From the IMG/VR virus record IMGVR_UViG_3300020473_002181, positions 1 to 43,351 of that record: DNA of 43,351 nucleotides. One strand, given 5' to 3'. Source of the DNA: a virus. This document shows positions 24,489-33,104 of this stretch, piece after piece. Both the position numbers and the translations under genes were made by a program. Under the pieces are notes generated by a model. It did not search any database and was not told the DNA's origin. It saw nothing but the letters and a program-made list of their open reading frames with translations. Position 1 is the stretch's first letter. Every line of letters starts with the position of its first letter.

Positions 24489-25166
24489 CTAAAATGTCAT
24501 TAAATCTTTTACTTTTCTTCTAATGGCTTCAGTCTGCTGTGTTCCAACTCTTATCGGAGGTGTCGTGTCCTCACCCTTTGGGCGACGAGATGACTTCTCT
24601 TTCTCAGATACTTTAACCTCTTCCCTCTTTTTGACCGTAAAAGAGGATGGTGGCTCGCTAGGATCTTGTGCCTCCTGACCTGCAACCATATCTGTCATTA
24701 TATCTGATATTGAATTTAAGAAAGTGTATAAAACACCCCTTTCATCTCTAGACAGCCTATCAACGTAGCTTTCAAGCTCAATTTTTGTATCTTTATCCTT
24801 GAGAGATCTTCCGCTTCTGATTGTATTAAGAGCATCTCTGATCATAAAATAGGTAATTTCTTTAGCAGGAGTGCTAGCAGCACTGCTGGCTTCTTCAGAT
24901 TCCTGATCGGACTTTTCAACCTCTGGTGCGTTTTGAGATTCAACCTCTTCCTCGTCCTCAGATTCCACAGTATCCTCTACGTCCTCATCTCTTTCGCTCA
25001 CATTAGATGCAGAAAATCTCATCTTGTCTTTCTTCATCTGAGTTTCGAAATATTCTTGCTCTTTATCTTCTTTTATATCTGTGTGTGCTTTTTTTACACT
25101 TTCTTCTGCAAGTATTTTTAAAAAATTCTCTAAGTCAGAAACTGAATCTATTTTCACTTTGCTCAC
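24489..25166 (-). CDS. Acidic coiled-coil protein (225 aa)
   Basis: The start is assigned to GTG 25166, which overlaps the upstream stop as GTGA and has GGAG 6 bases before it; an ATG at 25202 would overlap the upstream gene by 40 bp. The N-terminal helix DLENFLKILAEESV ends in LAE. A long acidic segment (about 50-90) and a helical domain (EITYFMIRDALNTIRSGRSL; VDRLSRDERGVLYTFL) follow. It is likely a scaffold-like or internal virion protein. No family was recognised. Confidence 0.6.
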   Translation of the reverse strand: MSKVKIDSVSDLENFLKILAEESVKKAHTDIKEDKEQEYFETQMKKDKMRFSASNVSERDEDVEDTVESEDEEEVESQNAPEVEKSDQESEEASSAASTPAKEITYFMIRDALNTIRSGRSLKDKDTKIELESYVDRLSRDERGVLYTFLNSISDIMTDMVAGQEAQDPSEPPSSFTVKKREEVKVSEKEKSSRRPKGEDTTPPIRVGTQQTEAIRRKVKDLMTF

Positions 25167-25354
25167 TTTCTTCTCCGGTTGTATCTGATTGAATTTTGCC
25201 ACCGCTCGCGGTAAAGTCTATTATATTTACGCTGAGGCGACTCCTCTTGGCCTTCCAGGTGCTCTTCAATTTTTCTTCTTGAGGTATCTTCTCTTTCACA
25301 GATATCTTTCATAAACTTATCAAACTGTGATGTTTTATCTTTATTGTGGGACAT
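25163..25354 (-). CDS. Small basic/charged protein (63 aa)
   Basis: Highly charged (DTSRRKIEEHLEGQEESPQR, ending in YNRRRK). No family was recognised. Its stop overlaps the GTG start of the next gene. A weak promoter-like TTGTAT...TATAGA pair lies in the 47-bp gap upstream. Confidence 0.55.
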   Translation of the reverse strand: MSHNKDKTSQFDKFMKDICEREDTSRRKIEEHLEGQEESPQRKYNRLYRERWQNSIRYNRRRK

Positions 25355-25401
25355 TTTTCACCTTCTATTCTATATATTCTCTCTGTGACAATACAACCAG
25401 C

Positions 25402-25758
25402 CTAAGAGACGATTAACTTCACCTTGCAATTTGCATCTTGAATATTGCTTATGTCTATGCAGATATCAGAAAAGCTATCTTTTTTAATTTTTAAAATACT
25501 ATTTTCTTCATATTTTATTTCAATTCCAAAAATCGTATCGCCAGATATTAATCTAGATGCTATCTCCTGTGAGCACATTGTTGTTATCTCTGCTCCCTGA
25601 GCACTTCTTTTAAAGCCGGTAATATTTGATATAACACTCTCGTCTTCGAAGTCAATAAAGCAAGAAAAAAGCGTGGGAGTTGTTACTAAGTCATAGAACT
25701 CTGTCATATCAACACGCTCCATCAGAGACTCACTCATCATGACAGAGGCATCATTCAT
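25402..25758 (-). CDS. Hypothetical beta-rich protein with LME N-terminus (118 aa)
   Basis: It begins MNDASVMMSESLMERVDMTE, with a short helix ending in LME, then alternating strands (TLFSCFIDFEDESVISNITG; CKVKLIVS). No family was recognised. The ATG overlaps the stop of the PCD-like gene as ATGA. Confidence 0.55.
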   Translation of the reverse strand: MNDASVMMSESLMERVDMTEFYDLVTTPTLFSCFIDFEDESVISNITGFKRSAQGAEITTMCSQEIASRLISGDTIFGIEIKYEENSILKIKKDSFSDICIDISNIQDANCKVKLIVS

Positions 25759-26159
25759 ATGCTCTTTTCTCTTATATTTGAAAGATAGTATTGCAGGTCA
25801 TCGTAAAGATCATCTATAAATTTTGTCAGCTCTATGTCTAGCTCAGTAACTGCGTCTACATCATGTGTATAAGATTCAATCTTGACATTTCTATTTTTTA
25901 TTTCTATGTCTGCATGATGTCCCACTGATTCCTGATGCTTTAATATCTGGCTGATGAACTCTCTTAGAAGCGATGGATTTCTAAACTTAAACACTCTCCC
26001 AAGTCTTTCTGGGCTTGAAAGTGTAGTCCACTCTGACTCAGATACGCTAACGGGCAAAGAGTCAACTTCTTTTCCACCTAGGACGATATCTAAAGACCTT
26101 GATGAAAAAGAAGACTCAGTTAAAAGCTCGTTATCTACATAGCTGAGAAGAGATTTCAT
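25755..26159 (-). CDS. Pterin-4a-carbinolamine dehydratase-like protein with LxE leader (134 aa)
   Basis: From about residue 43 the protein follows the PCD/DCoH family: EWTTL, RVFKFRNPSLLREFISQIL, then the active-site pair His81-His82 in VGHHADIEI and His99-Asp100 in YTHDVDAVTELDIELTKFID. The 17-residue spacing between the second and third His equals that of the known enzyme. PCD recycles hydroxylated pterin cofactor or serves as a dimerisation factor. A 15-residue N-terminal leader (MKSLLSYVDNELLTE) precedes it, like the virion-type tags. No pterin-dependent hydroxylase is visible here, so the role is unclear. Confidence 0.8.
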   Translation of the reverse strand: MKSLLSYVDNELLTESSFSSRSLDIVLGGKEVDSLPVSVSESEWTTLSSPERLGRVFKFRNPSLLREFISQILKHQESVGHHADIEIKNRNVKIESYTHDVDAVTELDIELTKFIDDLYDDLQYYLSNIREKSI

Positions 26160-26164
26160 AAATA

Positions 26165-27814
26165 CTATTGATACTCCTTTATTGCTTTGTCTAGAGCATT
26201 TTTAACTTTAGGAGAATCAGCTGTCCGTTTCTTGATAAATTCAATTGCAAGCTTGTTAATTCTATCTCGATCTTCTATCCATTTTCTTGATTCACTTCTT
26301 GCTTTGCTAAAGTCAGTCTTGGACATAAAATCTTTTATTTTTTTGTTGCTAGGTGAAGTTTCACCGACAATCATTTTTGTGATAACTTGTTTTGAGTCAT
26401 CGACTCCAAAGCCAGAGAGTATTTTTTGAGTCTCATCTTTCCATGCACCAAGAGTATTATTGACAAAAGGTTGATAAAATATTTCTTTAAAAAATGATCT
26501 GAATATTTCATTTCCTTTTTCTTTTGGCCCTATTTTAGCAGTTCCCATTAGCTGCGTGGCAGTCGATTTGTCCATCTTCCCTTTTTTGCTTCTATTGAAA
26601 ATCTCCTGCCTAAAAGCTCTTGATGCTCTAGAGATTATCATTTCCATCACATTGTTCTTGATAACTTCAGATTGTAAAAACATTTTGATTTGCGGCTTAT
26701 AGGCAAATTGTCTTGCACCAGCTGCCCCTCTAAAACCTTCAAGCTCTGCAATTCTTGTCCAGGTGTCTGCATCTCTTTGAGACTCAGCTTTCTTCTTGGC
26801 TTCTAGATCTTTTGCGATGTCAATTAGTTCTGCCACGTCATCTGAATCATCATCGGGATCAGTATCGTCATATTTCTCTTCACCAGAGTCAGCTTCTCCT
26901 GCAGCAAGCTGAGCGTGTCTCTTTGCACCTACGAGAACTAGCAAGCCTGAAGAAACTTTGTCTTTCTTGCTTAGCTTTTGTATTTCTGCATCTAAAAGCT
27001 TTCTAAATTCTTCTGGATCATATTCTGCCTTCTTCTCAAGAGAATCAACTATAGAATTAATATTTCCAATTTGTAGATCTTCTGGTGTAACCTTTTCAGG
27101 ATTTTTAAGAAAGCCAGAAATATACTTCTTCATCTCTAAGGCTGCGCGAGTTCTCTCATCGCTAGACAGACCTGCAAGAGCTTTTCTGACTGTAGTATCT
27201 CTAAATAAATCCCTTGTTATGGTCTCTGCTTCGTCAATCATTTTTGCATATCTAACCGGAAAAGTATATGTCTGGCCTTTGTCGGTTATCTTTTGATCGA
27301 GAATATTATACACTGTTCTTTCAAACACGGCAGGTGTGTGAAAGTAATCTTGAATCTGATCGAGTGCATACTGAAGCTTGTTTTCCATTGAAAGGGGTGC
27401 ATCTAAAGAAGCTTCCTCGCCGGTCTCGTCATCTTCTTCAAAATCAATATCGTCTATTCTTTCAACCTTAGCCTCAGCCAGAGATGTTCTCAGAATATTG
27501 TCATGATTATCAAGTACTCTGTCGAGAAGCTTGTGAAGCATTCTGTAAAAATATTCAATCTGACTATCAGGAACTTCTTCAGATATTACAACCGCAGCTA
27601 AGCCAAGCTCTTTTTGCGAGCCCGGGACGAACTTTGGATCTGCAACAGGTGGTTTATCAACTGAAAGCTGTGAAGACATTTGATCATCAGGCTGGATCGG
27701 CGTGTCCATGCTTTTTTCAATTTCACCACCCATGCCAGAATGACCAGTTCTATTTTCTTTCAGAGAATTAGAAATAAACCTTTCTAATACTGATTTCTTA
27801 ACAATGACTTCCAT
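26165..27814 (-). CDS. Large acidic helical protein with LKE tag, probable virion protein (549 aa)
   Basis: It begins VKKSVLERFISNSLKE, the recurring N-terminal helix tag, followed by a Gly/Pro-rich linker, long helices, an acidic segment (about 120-140 and 305-330) and a basic C-terminal half. No enzyme motif was found. Size and company suggest a structural, scaffold or head-internal protein. CAGGAG precedes ATG 27814. It is the first gene of the cluster after the lysis-like genes. Confidence 0.6.
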   Translation of the reverse strand: MEVIVKKSVLERFISNSLKENRTGHSGMGGEIEKSMDTPIQPDDQMSSQLSVDKPPVADPKFVPGSQKELGLAAVVISEEVPDSQIEYFYRMLHKLLDRVLDNHDNILRTSLAEAKVERIDDIDFEEDDETGEEASLDAPLSMENKLQYALDQIQDYFHTPAVFERTVYNILDQKITDKGQTYTFPVRYAKMIDEAETITRDLFRDTTVRKALAGLSSDERTRAALEMKKYISGFLKNPEKVTPEDLQIGNINSIVDSLEKKAEYDPEEFRKLLDAEIQKLSKKDKVSSGLLVLVGAKRHAQLAAGEADSGEEKYDDTDPDDDSDDVAELIDIAKDLEAKKKAESQRDADTWTRIAELEGFRGAAGARQFAYKPQIKMFLQSEVIKNNVMEMIISRASRAFRQEIFNRSKKGKMDKSTATQLMGTAKIGPKEKGNEIFRSFFKEIFYQPFVNNTLGAWKDETQKILSGFGVDDSKQVITKMIVGETSPSNKKIKDFMSKTDFSKARSESRKWIEDRDRINKLAIEFIKKRTADSPKVKNALDKAIKEYQ

Positions 27815-27849
27815 GTATCACTCCTGCAATTAAATATTCTACTGTGAGC

Positions 27850-28293
27850 CTATTTTGTGTTAGCAATGTGACTATATGCATATGCAGTCAACAAGGATAC
27901 TGTTATGCCTCCCAATATTCCACCAGCGAACCACCATGCGGGTTGCGGACCCGTGTTTTTCCTTAGTTGCTCTGATAGCTCGTCTATTTGCTGCTGCTTA
28001 AGATCTACAACAACTGTATATTTTTCTAGACACGAATCAAGAGATGCTTGCTTCAAATCAAGCTGAAACTTATCATATGCCTTCTGCTTCTCAACAGCCT
28101 CACCTATCCTTAGATCGCATGCTGCTCTACTATTTTCTAAGTCGATAGCAATTCTAGCTGCAGCAGATGTGCTAAAAAGAGTTCCCGCAAAAGGAGCGGG
28201 ATCATTTTTCTTTAAGGTTACAATTTGGTCTTCTGCATTAGCCATGGATAGCGGCATAGAGAACATTGCAATTATTAAAAATCTACTTAACAT
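27850..28293 (-). CDS. Exported coiled-coil protein with C-terminal TM, candidate spanin/lysis partner (147 aa)
   Basis: Signal peptide (cleavage after MANA), then DPAPFAGTLFSTSAAARIAI, a coiled coil (about 60-110) and a C-terminal membrane helix (WFAGGILGGITVSLLTAYAY). ATG 28293 is chosen over a TTG three codons earlier. It overlaps the upstream coiled-coil membrane gene by 11 bp. I associate the PAPFxGxLxS motif with a phage membrane family near lysis genes; the role is unproven. Confidence 0.6.
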   Translation of the reverse strand: MLSRFLIIAMFSMPLSMANAEDQIVTLKKNDPAPFAGTLFSTSAAARIAIDLENSRAACDLRIGEAVEKQKAYDKFQLDLKQASLDSCLEKYTVVVDLKQQQIDELSEQLRKNTGPQPAWWFAGGILGGITVSLLTAYAYSHIANTK

Positions 28294-28696
28294 AAATGTC
28301 AAACCCAGTCAAACTTGCAAGCTTCTCAGTTATGGCATCAGGATCATCGTGATTTTCCTTAATTATCTTTTTAACTTGCTTCTTTTTCTTTGAGTCAAGC
28401 TTCTTTTCTGCTTCAGTGTATTTAGTTTCAACTTCTCGCATAGTGGTTTCTAAAACAACCCTTGCTTTCTCAATTTTCTGAACTTCGTCTTGGTGTGCCT
28501 TTTCAATCGCATCAACTTCTTTCTTATGCGACTCATTAATTGCTTCAAGTGCCTTTGCCATTGAATGAACTTTTGATCGCGAAGTGACATAAACTACAGC
28601 CAAGACAATGACCCCAAGAATAAGCTTCCAATATTTTTTAATATATGTTTTAGCTTTTCTAAACAAAGCTTTAAGTGCCAATAGCTTAATAGTCAT
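28283..28696 (-). CDS. Membrane-anchored coiled-coil protein, i-spanin-like (137 aa)
   Basis: A basic N-terminus is followed by a membrane segment (LILGVIVLAVVYVTS, about 25-40) and a long periplasmic-type coiled coil (about 50-115) rich in Lys/Glu. This is the layout of an inner-membrane spanin, but it is not definitive. It is arranged with the next gene, which overlaps its end, and a small holin-like gene upstream. Confidence 0.6.
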   Translation of the reverse strand: MTIKLLALKALFRKAKTYIKKYWKLILGVIVLAVVYVTSRSKVHSMAKALEAINESHKKEVDAIEKAHQDEVQKIEKARVVLETTMREVETKYTEAEKKLDSKKKKQVKKIIKENHDDPDAITEKLASLTGFDIYVK

Positions 28697-28700
28697 CTAA

Positions 28701-28895
28701 TTAATCCCTAGGACCATGCTTCCACGAGAGTGCAGCATCAATTACTCCCTGGCTGCCAATATAGACAATTGCAATCATTCCCCACGTATCAGACGTAAGG
28801 TCAGACCACAACATTAGCGCTGTTGCCGTTAAAAACACGGTAAACTTTCTTGAAATTACTTTTTCAGTAATTCTATCGAGGTAACCCTTGGTCAT
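28701..28895 (-). CDS. Candidate holin, small two-TM protein (64 aa)
   Basis: KFTVFLTATALMLWSDLTSD and WGMIAIVYIGSQGVIDAALS form two hydrophobic helices with a short loop; both ends are charged. Size, two helices and the position next to spanin-like genes suggest a holin. AAGGAG lies 8 bases before the ATG. No endolysin is recognised in the window. Confidence 0.55.
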   Translation of the reverse strand: MTKGYLDRITEKVISRKFTVFLTATALMLWSDLTSDTWGMIAIVYIGSQGVIDAALSWKHGPRD

Positions 28896-28918
28896 GTGAC
28901 TTTCTCCTTGCTCTTTGT

Positions 28919-29188
28919 TTAGTTAATAAGATCATCATCTTCATCAGCATAAGTGATAAAAATATTTGCTGATTTTGTCTTCTCTGATACACCGGCAGAC
29001 TTTTTAACATATTCTGACAAAACAACTTGATCGTTTGCCAGATCTGTTACAATTTTAGTTACTTCTAATATTATACATTGATTGTGAAGAGCAATCTGAT
29101 GTGACTCTTCAATCTTTTTTTCAAGCTCAGCAATTCTAGACTCCCTGTCTTTTATCCCAAATAGCTTTGATATAATTGAAATAAACAT
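28919..29188 (-). CDS. Hypothetical coiled-coil protein (89 aa)
   Basis: An N-terminal amphipathic segment (MFISIISKLFGI) could associate with membrane. It is followed by a coiled coil (RESRIAELEKKIEES) and an acidic end. No family was recognised. It lies between the RHH gene and the holin-like gene. Confidence 0.55.
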   Translation of the reverse strand: MFISIISKLFGIKDRESRIAELEKKIEESHQIALHNQCIILEVTKIVTDLANDQVVLSEYVKKSAGVSEKTKSANIFITYADEDDDLIN

Positions 29189-29194
29189 ATGCCT

Positions 29195-29488
29195 CTACTT
29201 ATCCGAAAATCCAATTTCATCTTCTATAGCAGAAAATATAGACTCAGCATCTGACTCAGAAATTTTCTTTATGACTTTGTTCTTCTTTCTGAGCGCAAGG
29301 TCATCGAGTATCTCAATCATATCTGCAGACTGATGTGCTATTTTGTTGGCGATTTCTTCAAATATTTCTTGCATTGATAGACCATGCTTAAAACATCTTA
29401 TCCTTAATTCTGCATGCGTATCCTTGCTAAGTGTAAAATGAACTGATTTCTTAGTATGAAAATCAATATTTGACTTATTGATAGCCAT
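29195..29488 (-). CDS. Ribbon-helix-helix-like regulator (97 aa)
   Basis: VHFTLSKDTHAELRIRCFKH followed by GLSMQEIFEEIANKI is the strand-helix-helix pattern of RHH DNA-binding proteins (Arc/MetJ fold). The tail is charged. It probably acts as a phage regulator; the operator is unknown. It is transcribed directly ahead of the lysis-like genes and could regulate them. Confidence 0.65.
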   Translation of the reverse strand: MAINKSNIDFHTKKSVHFTLSKDTHAELRIRCFKHGLSMQEIFEEIANKIAHQSADMIEILDDLALRKKNKVIKKISESDAESIFSAIEDEIGFSDK

Positions 29489-29490
29489 AG

Positions 29491-30120
29491 TTATTCACTT
29501 GCTGCTGGTGAACCGCCGCCGTCACTTCCTCCAAAAGCTCCAATAGCTACAGCCCTTTCATTTTCTTCTCTCTCTTTACCAAGATTGAAGTCAAACTGAT
29601 TGTTGAGAATATCTATCATCTGATCTATATGCTCCTGGTCATAATTTTCTTCAAGGAATGTGACCGCCCTGTTTATCACAACAGTGGGTACATCGAGCAG
29701 TGAATCATGGTTTAGCGCCAGCCTTGCAATACGCTTAGAAAAACTGTCAATATTTAGCTTAGGCTTCCTTAGAGATTCTGCAGGTTCTTCAACATCGATG
29801 TCCTTGCTATCAGCAGGTTCGTCTATCTCAACCTCTTCTTCTTCCGCTTGCTCTATGTCTTCAGCTTCGGCTTCCTCTTCCTCCTCATCAACCTGCTCAC
29901 TAATAATGTCAAGTAAAGAAAAGTTTGCTAATGAGCTTTCAAACATTGACTCATCAGCACCTTTTATAGAGTCTGTCTCAAACTTCAATATTAGAGAGTC
30001 AATTTGATCATCAGCTGAATCTCTTGACAACCTTGTAACGTTTGCAGCGTTGTCCATCACATATAGATCTTCAAGCTGCTCGAAGATAATCTTTCTAATT
30101 TCTTTAGCTGTTATTCTCAT
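29491..30120 (-). CDS. Very acidic probable scaffold/internal head protein (209 aa)
   Basis: It begins MRITAKEIRKIIFEQLEDLY, an archetypal N-terminal helix tag (IFE). The middle is dominated by Glu/Asp (about 75-115), and the C-terminus is Gly/Ser/Ala-rich. An extreme acid run with such a tag fits a scaffold or internal head protein. It lies 8 bp below the SOD-like gene. Confidence 0.6.
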   Translation of the reverse strand: MRITAKEIRKIIFEQLEDLYVMDNAANVTRLSRDSADDQIDSLILKFETDSIKGADESMFESSLANFSLLDIISEQVDEEEEEAEAEDIEQAEEEEVEIDEPADSKDIDVEEPAESLRKPKLNIDSFSKRIARLALNHDSLLDVPTVVINRAVTFLEENYDQEHIDQMIDILNNQFDFNLGKEREENERAVAIGAFGGSDGGGSPAASE

Positions 30121-30128
30121 GTGTACAC

Positions 30129-30821
30129 CTATTTTAATGCCCTTGCAATCTTCTCTGCCTTCTCTACTCTCTTTTCAATGACATCCCAGTTAAATTGCTT
30201 CATCATTGCAGAAACATATGTCTTAACATTTTTTAAATAATCTCTATAGTACGCATGTTGCCACACATCCATTACAATTACAGGATACGAACCTATGGGA
30301 ATATTTAAGCTGTGAAGATCAATTACACAATTTTGATATCTCTGTAGAAATACATTATAGACTGTAACAGCCCAGCCGCATCTAGATGCCATACAGCATG
30401 CTATAAAATCTCGCTGCCAGTCATCAAAGGTTCCGAAATCTCTGGAGAGGCGCATGTATGAGAGAGAATCCATTTTTATTTCACTGTGTAAGTCACTGAT
30501 GTTCGCAAAATAAAGCTCATGGAGAAAGACAGCGTTTTGATTGAAGGCTTCATCAATCTTAAGTGACCTATACTCAGAGCTGTTAGAGTTCGCATCTTCT
30601 CTGCTGGCTGTATCAAGCTTTGCGCTAATCTCATTTAGATCTTTAACGTAAGTATCGTAAAGCTCAATGTGATTTTTCTTGTTTGCCGTGCTTAACATCT
30701 CTGTCTTTAAGTCAAAATGCTTTACCTGTGCAACAAAAGCTTCGTTTATTGTTTCAGTCTCTTCTAGCTTTAAGCTTTCTCTAATATTGTCAGCTAGATC
30801 TTTGTTTGTGAAATTTTTCAT
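30129..30821 (-). CDS. Fe/Mn superoxide dismutase-like protein with N-terminal tag (230 aa)
   Basis: The family pattern is clear: NHIELYDTYVKDLNEI (ligand His51), FLHELYFANI (probable ligand His101), DFGTFDDWQRDFI (129-140) and MDVWQHAYYRDY with Asp185 and His189. The second ligand lies in an LHExYF motif rather than the classical NHxxFW, as in an atypical SOD clade, so activity is not certain. The first 28 residues (NIRESLKLEETETINE) are an extra leader like the virion tags. It could detoxify superoxide or be a structural virion protein that keeps the fold. Confidence 0.8.
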   Translation of the reverse strand: MKNFTNKDLADNIRESLKLEETETINEAFVAQVKHFDLKTEMLSTANKKNHIELYDTYVKDLNEISAKLDTASREDANSNSSEYRSLKIDEAFNQNAVFLHELYFANISDLHSEIKMDSLSYMRLSRDFGTFDDWQRDFIACCMASRCGWAVTVYNVFLQRYQNCVIDLHSLNIPIGSYPVIVMDVWQHAYYRDYLKNVKTYVSAMMKQFNWDVIEKRVEKAEKIARALK

Positions 30822-30829
30822 TTTTCTTC

Positions 30830-31120
30830 CTATAGGCGTGAATAATCTTTTTTAATTTCAGAAGCTGAGATTTTTATAAATTTACCATTTGGTTTTTTGC
30901 AAACTACAAAATCTTTACCATCAATTTTCATAAGTTTTGTGACAGTGTAAACTAGACCAGATTTATCATGCTTAATTTTTAAACCCTTGGACAGCAGAGG
31001 CTTCTTGTTCTTTCCGCTTCCTGAAAACATTACGAGCTTCTCAATTAAGTTGTCAACAACTCTGCTGTGCTCTTTGTAAACTATTCTTTCAATGTCAGTC
31101 TTTGTAAGCTTTTTACGCAC
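30830..31120 (-). CDS. Phage protein with tag helix and small beta domain (96 aa)
   Basis: It begins MRKKLTKTDIERIVYKEHSR, a helical N-terminus similar to the tags. The second half is beta-rich with KGLKIKHDKSGLVYTVTKLM, a small SH3-like pattern, and a Lys-rich end. The function is unknown. Confidence 0.6.
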   Translation of the reverse strand: MRKKLTKTDIERIVYKEHSRVVDNLIEKLVMFSGSGKNKKPLLSKGLKIKHDKSGLVYTVTKLMKIDGKDFVVCKKPNGKFIKISASEIKKDYSRL

Positions 31121-31146
31121 AATTATTCTCGCTCTTGTAGAATTAA

Positions 31147-31569
31147 TTATCTAATAGAAGAGAACTTTTTCACATCAATTCCTGACTCTGTAAGCAACTT
31201 TATTCCACTATCATCTCTGTATGCCTCATCGTAGACAACTTTTTCAACGCCTGAGTTTATTATTGCCTTTGCACACATCCTACACGGGCTAAGGGTAACA
31301 TACATAGTTTTACCCTTGGGATTGTTATAGTCCATCTTTAAAAGACAATTTATTTCTGCATGAAGCATGCCTGATTCACCAGGCAGTGTTGATTCAACTT
31401 CATTAGGTCCGCCAGAATAATTGCCATTATAGCCAACAGCCAGCACCTGGGTGTTATCTTCGGTAACAACAATTGCACCTACTCGATGTCTCGGGTCGTA
31501 CGATCTACGAGATATTGAATGCGCAAACTCCATCCAAACTGTATGCCACTCAGGTCGATTTGCTTCCAC
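31147..31569 (-). CDS. dCMP deaminase (140 aa)
   Basis: The zinc site is complete: HAE (His70, Glu72) and PCRMC (Cys96, Cys99). SYDPRHRVGAIVV and GYNGNYSGGPNE are typical of deoxycytidylate deaminases. It converts dCMP to dUMP for dTTP synthesis, alongside thymidine kinase and the ThyA-like protein. Start GTG 31569 with AAAGAG 7 bases upstream overlaps the DHH gene by 20 bp. Confidence 0.93.
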   Translation of the reverse strand: MEANRPEWHTVWMEFAHSISRRSYDPRHRVGAIVVTEDNTQVLAVGYNGNYSGGPNEVESTLPGESGMLHAEINCLLKMDYNNPKGKTMYVTLSPCRMCAKAIINSGVEKVVYDEAYRDDSGIKLLTESGIDVKKFSSIR

Positions 31570-32545
31570 TTAAAATCTCTTTAGGGGTTATGTCAAGTGC
31601 AGATCCAACCTCTTCTATAGACACACCTGCCTCCTGTGCTTTCTTAGCAATGACTTCAAGATCAGCTTTAATTTCTTCAACAACTTCTGGATCGGGCTCT
31701 TCGGTCTCTTCTTCTATGTCAAAGATGTCGTCTACGCATAGCTCTCCGGAAAGCTGAAACCCCGACGCCTTTTTATGACCGCCGCCGCCGAACTCTTTTG
31801 CTATTTCTGACACATCGATTTTATCGTGAAAAGATCTTAGGCTAACCTTTATCATCCTGTCATCGTGGTCATAATACCATATGACAGCAAAGTCGCAATC
31901 AGGAGCAAGGCGTGCACCTATCTCAGACATCCAGTGAGAAGAGTTAACAACAAGCACTTCTTTGCCCTTGTACTTCCTAGATACAGCCTTTTCACAAACC
32001 TTCTTAACGACAGTCTTAGAATAAGCTAGAATATAAGACCCTCTCTTAACAGCATCGTCGAACACTGAATCATCTTCATATTTTTCGAACTCCTCAAATT
32101 CGAAAGGCACCATGTCAAATGCAGCGGCAAATTCTTTGGAATAGGGCAATTCCCATTTCCATAAATCTCTATCTTGAATGTACTGAATAAATTTTGGTGA
32201 TTCTTTGCCGGGGTGGAAAAATTCCCATGCCAGCATTGCACCACTTTTAGTCATGTCAAAGTGGGCATTTGATATGTCGTGAAGCTCCACCATCGCAGAC
32301 TTGTGGTGGTCAATAACCAAAAGCTCAGCTGCGTCTTCAATCATTTGCTTTGTAGTTGCATTGTTGAATGAAAAATCTAGTATAACGACATTTTTGTCTT
32401 TGACGTCTGGAGGAGGCGTGCCGTGTTTACAAGCGTGATACTCGGCACGATTTCCGAGCTGCTTCCAGGCAGAGTACGCGGCACCAAAGCCGTCAGTGCA
32501 ATCAGCGTGGTAAATAACAACATTTACAGAGGAGGGTTCAAGCAT
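31550..32545 (-). CDS. DHH-family phosphoesterase (331 aa)
   Basis: ATG 32545 (AGGAAG, 4 bases upstream) is the start; it overlaps the thymidine kinase end by 8 bp. Motifs: YHADCTDGFG (motif I), ILDFSF (II), VIDHH (III) and a C-terminal DHHA1 motif GGGGHKKASGF. It is a two-metal phosphoesterase related to NrnA nano-RNase and exopolyphosphatase-like proteins. It probably degrades short oligonucleotides or nucleotide signals, which would recycle nucleotides. A C-terminal acidic extension (about 265-331) is extra. Confidence 0.88.
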   Translation of the reverse strand: MLEPSSVNVVIYHADCTDGFGAAYSAWKQLGNRAEYHACKHGTPPPDVKDKNVVILDFSFNNATTKQMIEDAAELLVIDHHKSAMVELHDISNAHFDMTKSGAMLAWEFFHPGKESPKFIQYIQDRDLWKWELPYSKEFAAAFDMVPFEFEEFEKYEDDSVFDDAVKRGSYILAYSKTVVKKVCEKAVSRKYKGKEVLVVNSSHWMSEIGARLAPDCDFAVIWYYDHDDRMIKVSLRSFHDKIDVSEIAKEFGGGGHKKASGFQLSGELCVDDIFDIEEETEEPDPEVVEEIKADLEVIAKKAQEAGVSIEEVGSALDITPKEILSGSKST

Positions 32546-33104
32546 TTTGCTTCCTAGAAAAGTGAGGATGATGATTCCAGCACCTTGGCTCATAAATATC
32601 TGACCCGCCGACCAAGATCTCTTCCTCGCCACCTACCTTTTTAAATGTGTAGTATGCATCAGACCCGCAAACGGGACAGACTGCCGGACACTTTTCAACC
32701 CTTGTTGCCCAACAAGACATCTTTTCAATCTCTTCAAATACATTAAATTTAGCAGAAAGATCAAGTGATGAAACCGCTATAGTTATCCCCATTCTAAAGA
32801 TTTTAATAAGACTGTCAGAAATTCCGTCTATCATAAATGCTTCATCAACAGCAACTACATCAGGTCGGGTTGGCATGTCTCTAATATATTGTAACACATC
32901 TTCTCCCTCAGCTACACAAACTGCACTAAGCTTCCCACCTGAATGCGTTACAATTGAGCTGCTGTCATACCTATCATCAATAGCAGGCTTAAAGGCAACT
33001 ATTCTCTTGTTTTGATATCTATACCTGTCTATAGTTGCTAAAAGCCTTGTTGTTTTTGAGCCAAACATCGGCCCCGTGTAAATTATGAATTCAGGTATGT
33101 TCAC
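32538..33104 (-). CDS. tdk: Thymidine kinase, type II (188 aa)
   Basis: The P-loop is TGPMFGSKTTR (residues 10-20). VVAVDEAFMI carries the Walker B/catalytic Glu, and the lasso and zinc region is CPVCG...LVGGSDIYEPRCW. The zinc site looks like CxxC plus C and His (RCWNHH) instead of the usual CRxCH. It phosphorylates thymidine for the dTTP pool. Start GTG 33104 overlaps the cupin gene by 14 bp. Confidence 0.94.
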   Translation of the reverse strand: MNIPEFIIYTGPMFGSKTTRLLATIDRYRYQNKRIVAFKPAIDDRYDSSSIVTHSGGKLSAVCVAEGEDVLQYIRDMPTRPDVVAVDEAFMIDGISDSLIKIFRMGITIAVSSLDLSAKFNVFEEIEKMSCWATRVEKCPAVCPVCGSDAYYTFKKVGGEEEILVGGSDIYEPRCWNHHPHFSRKQNA

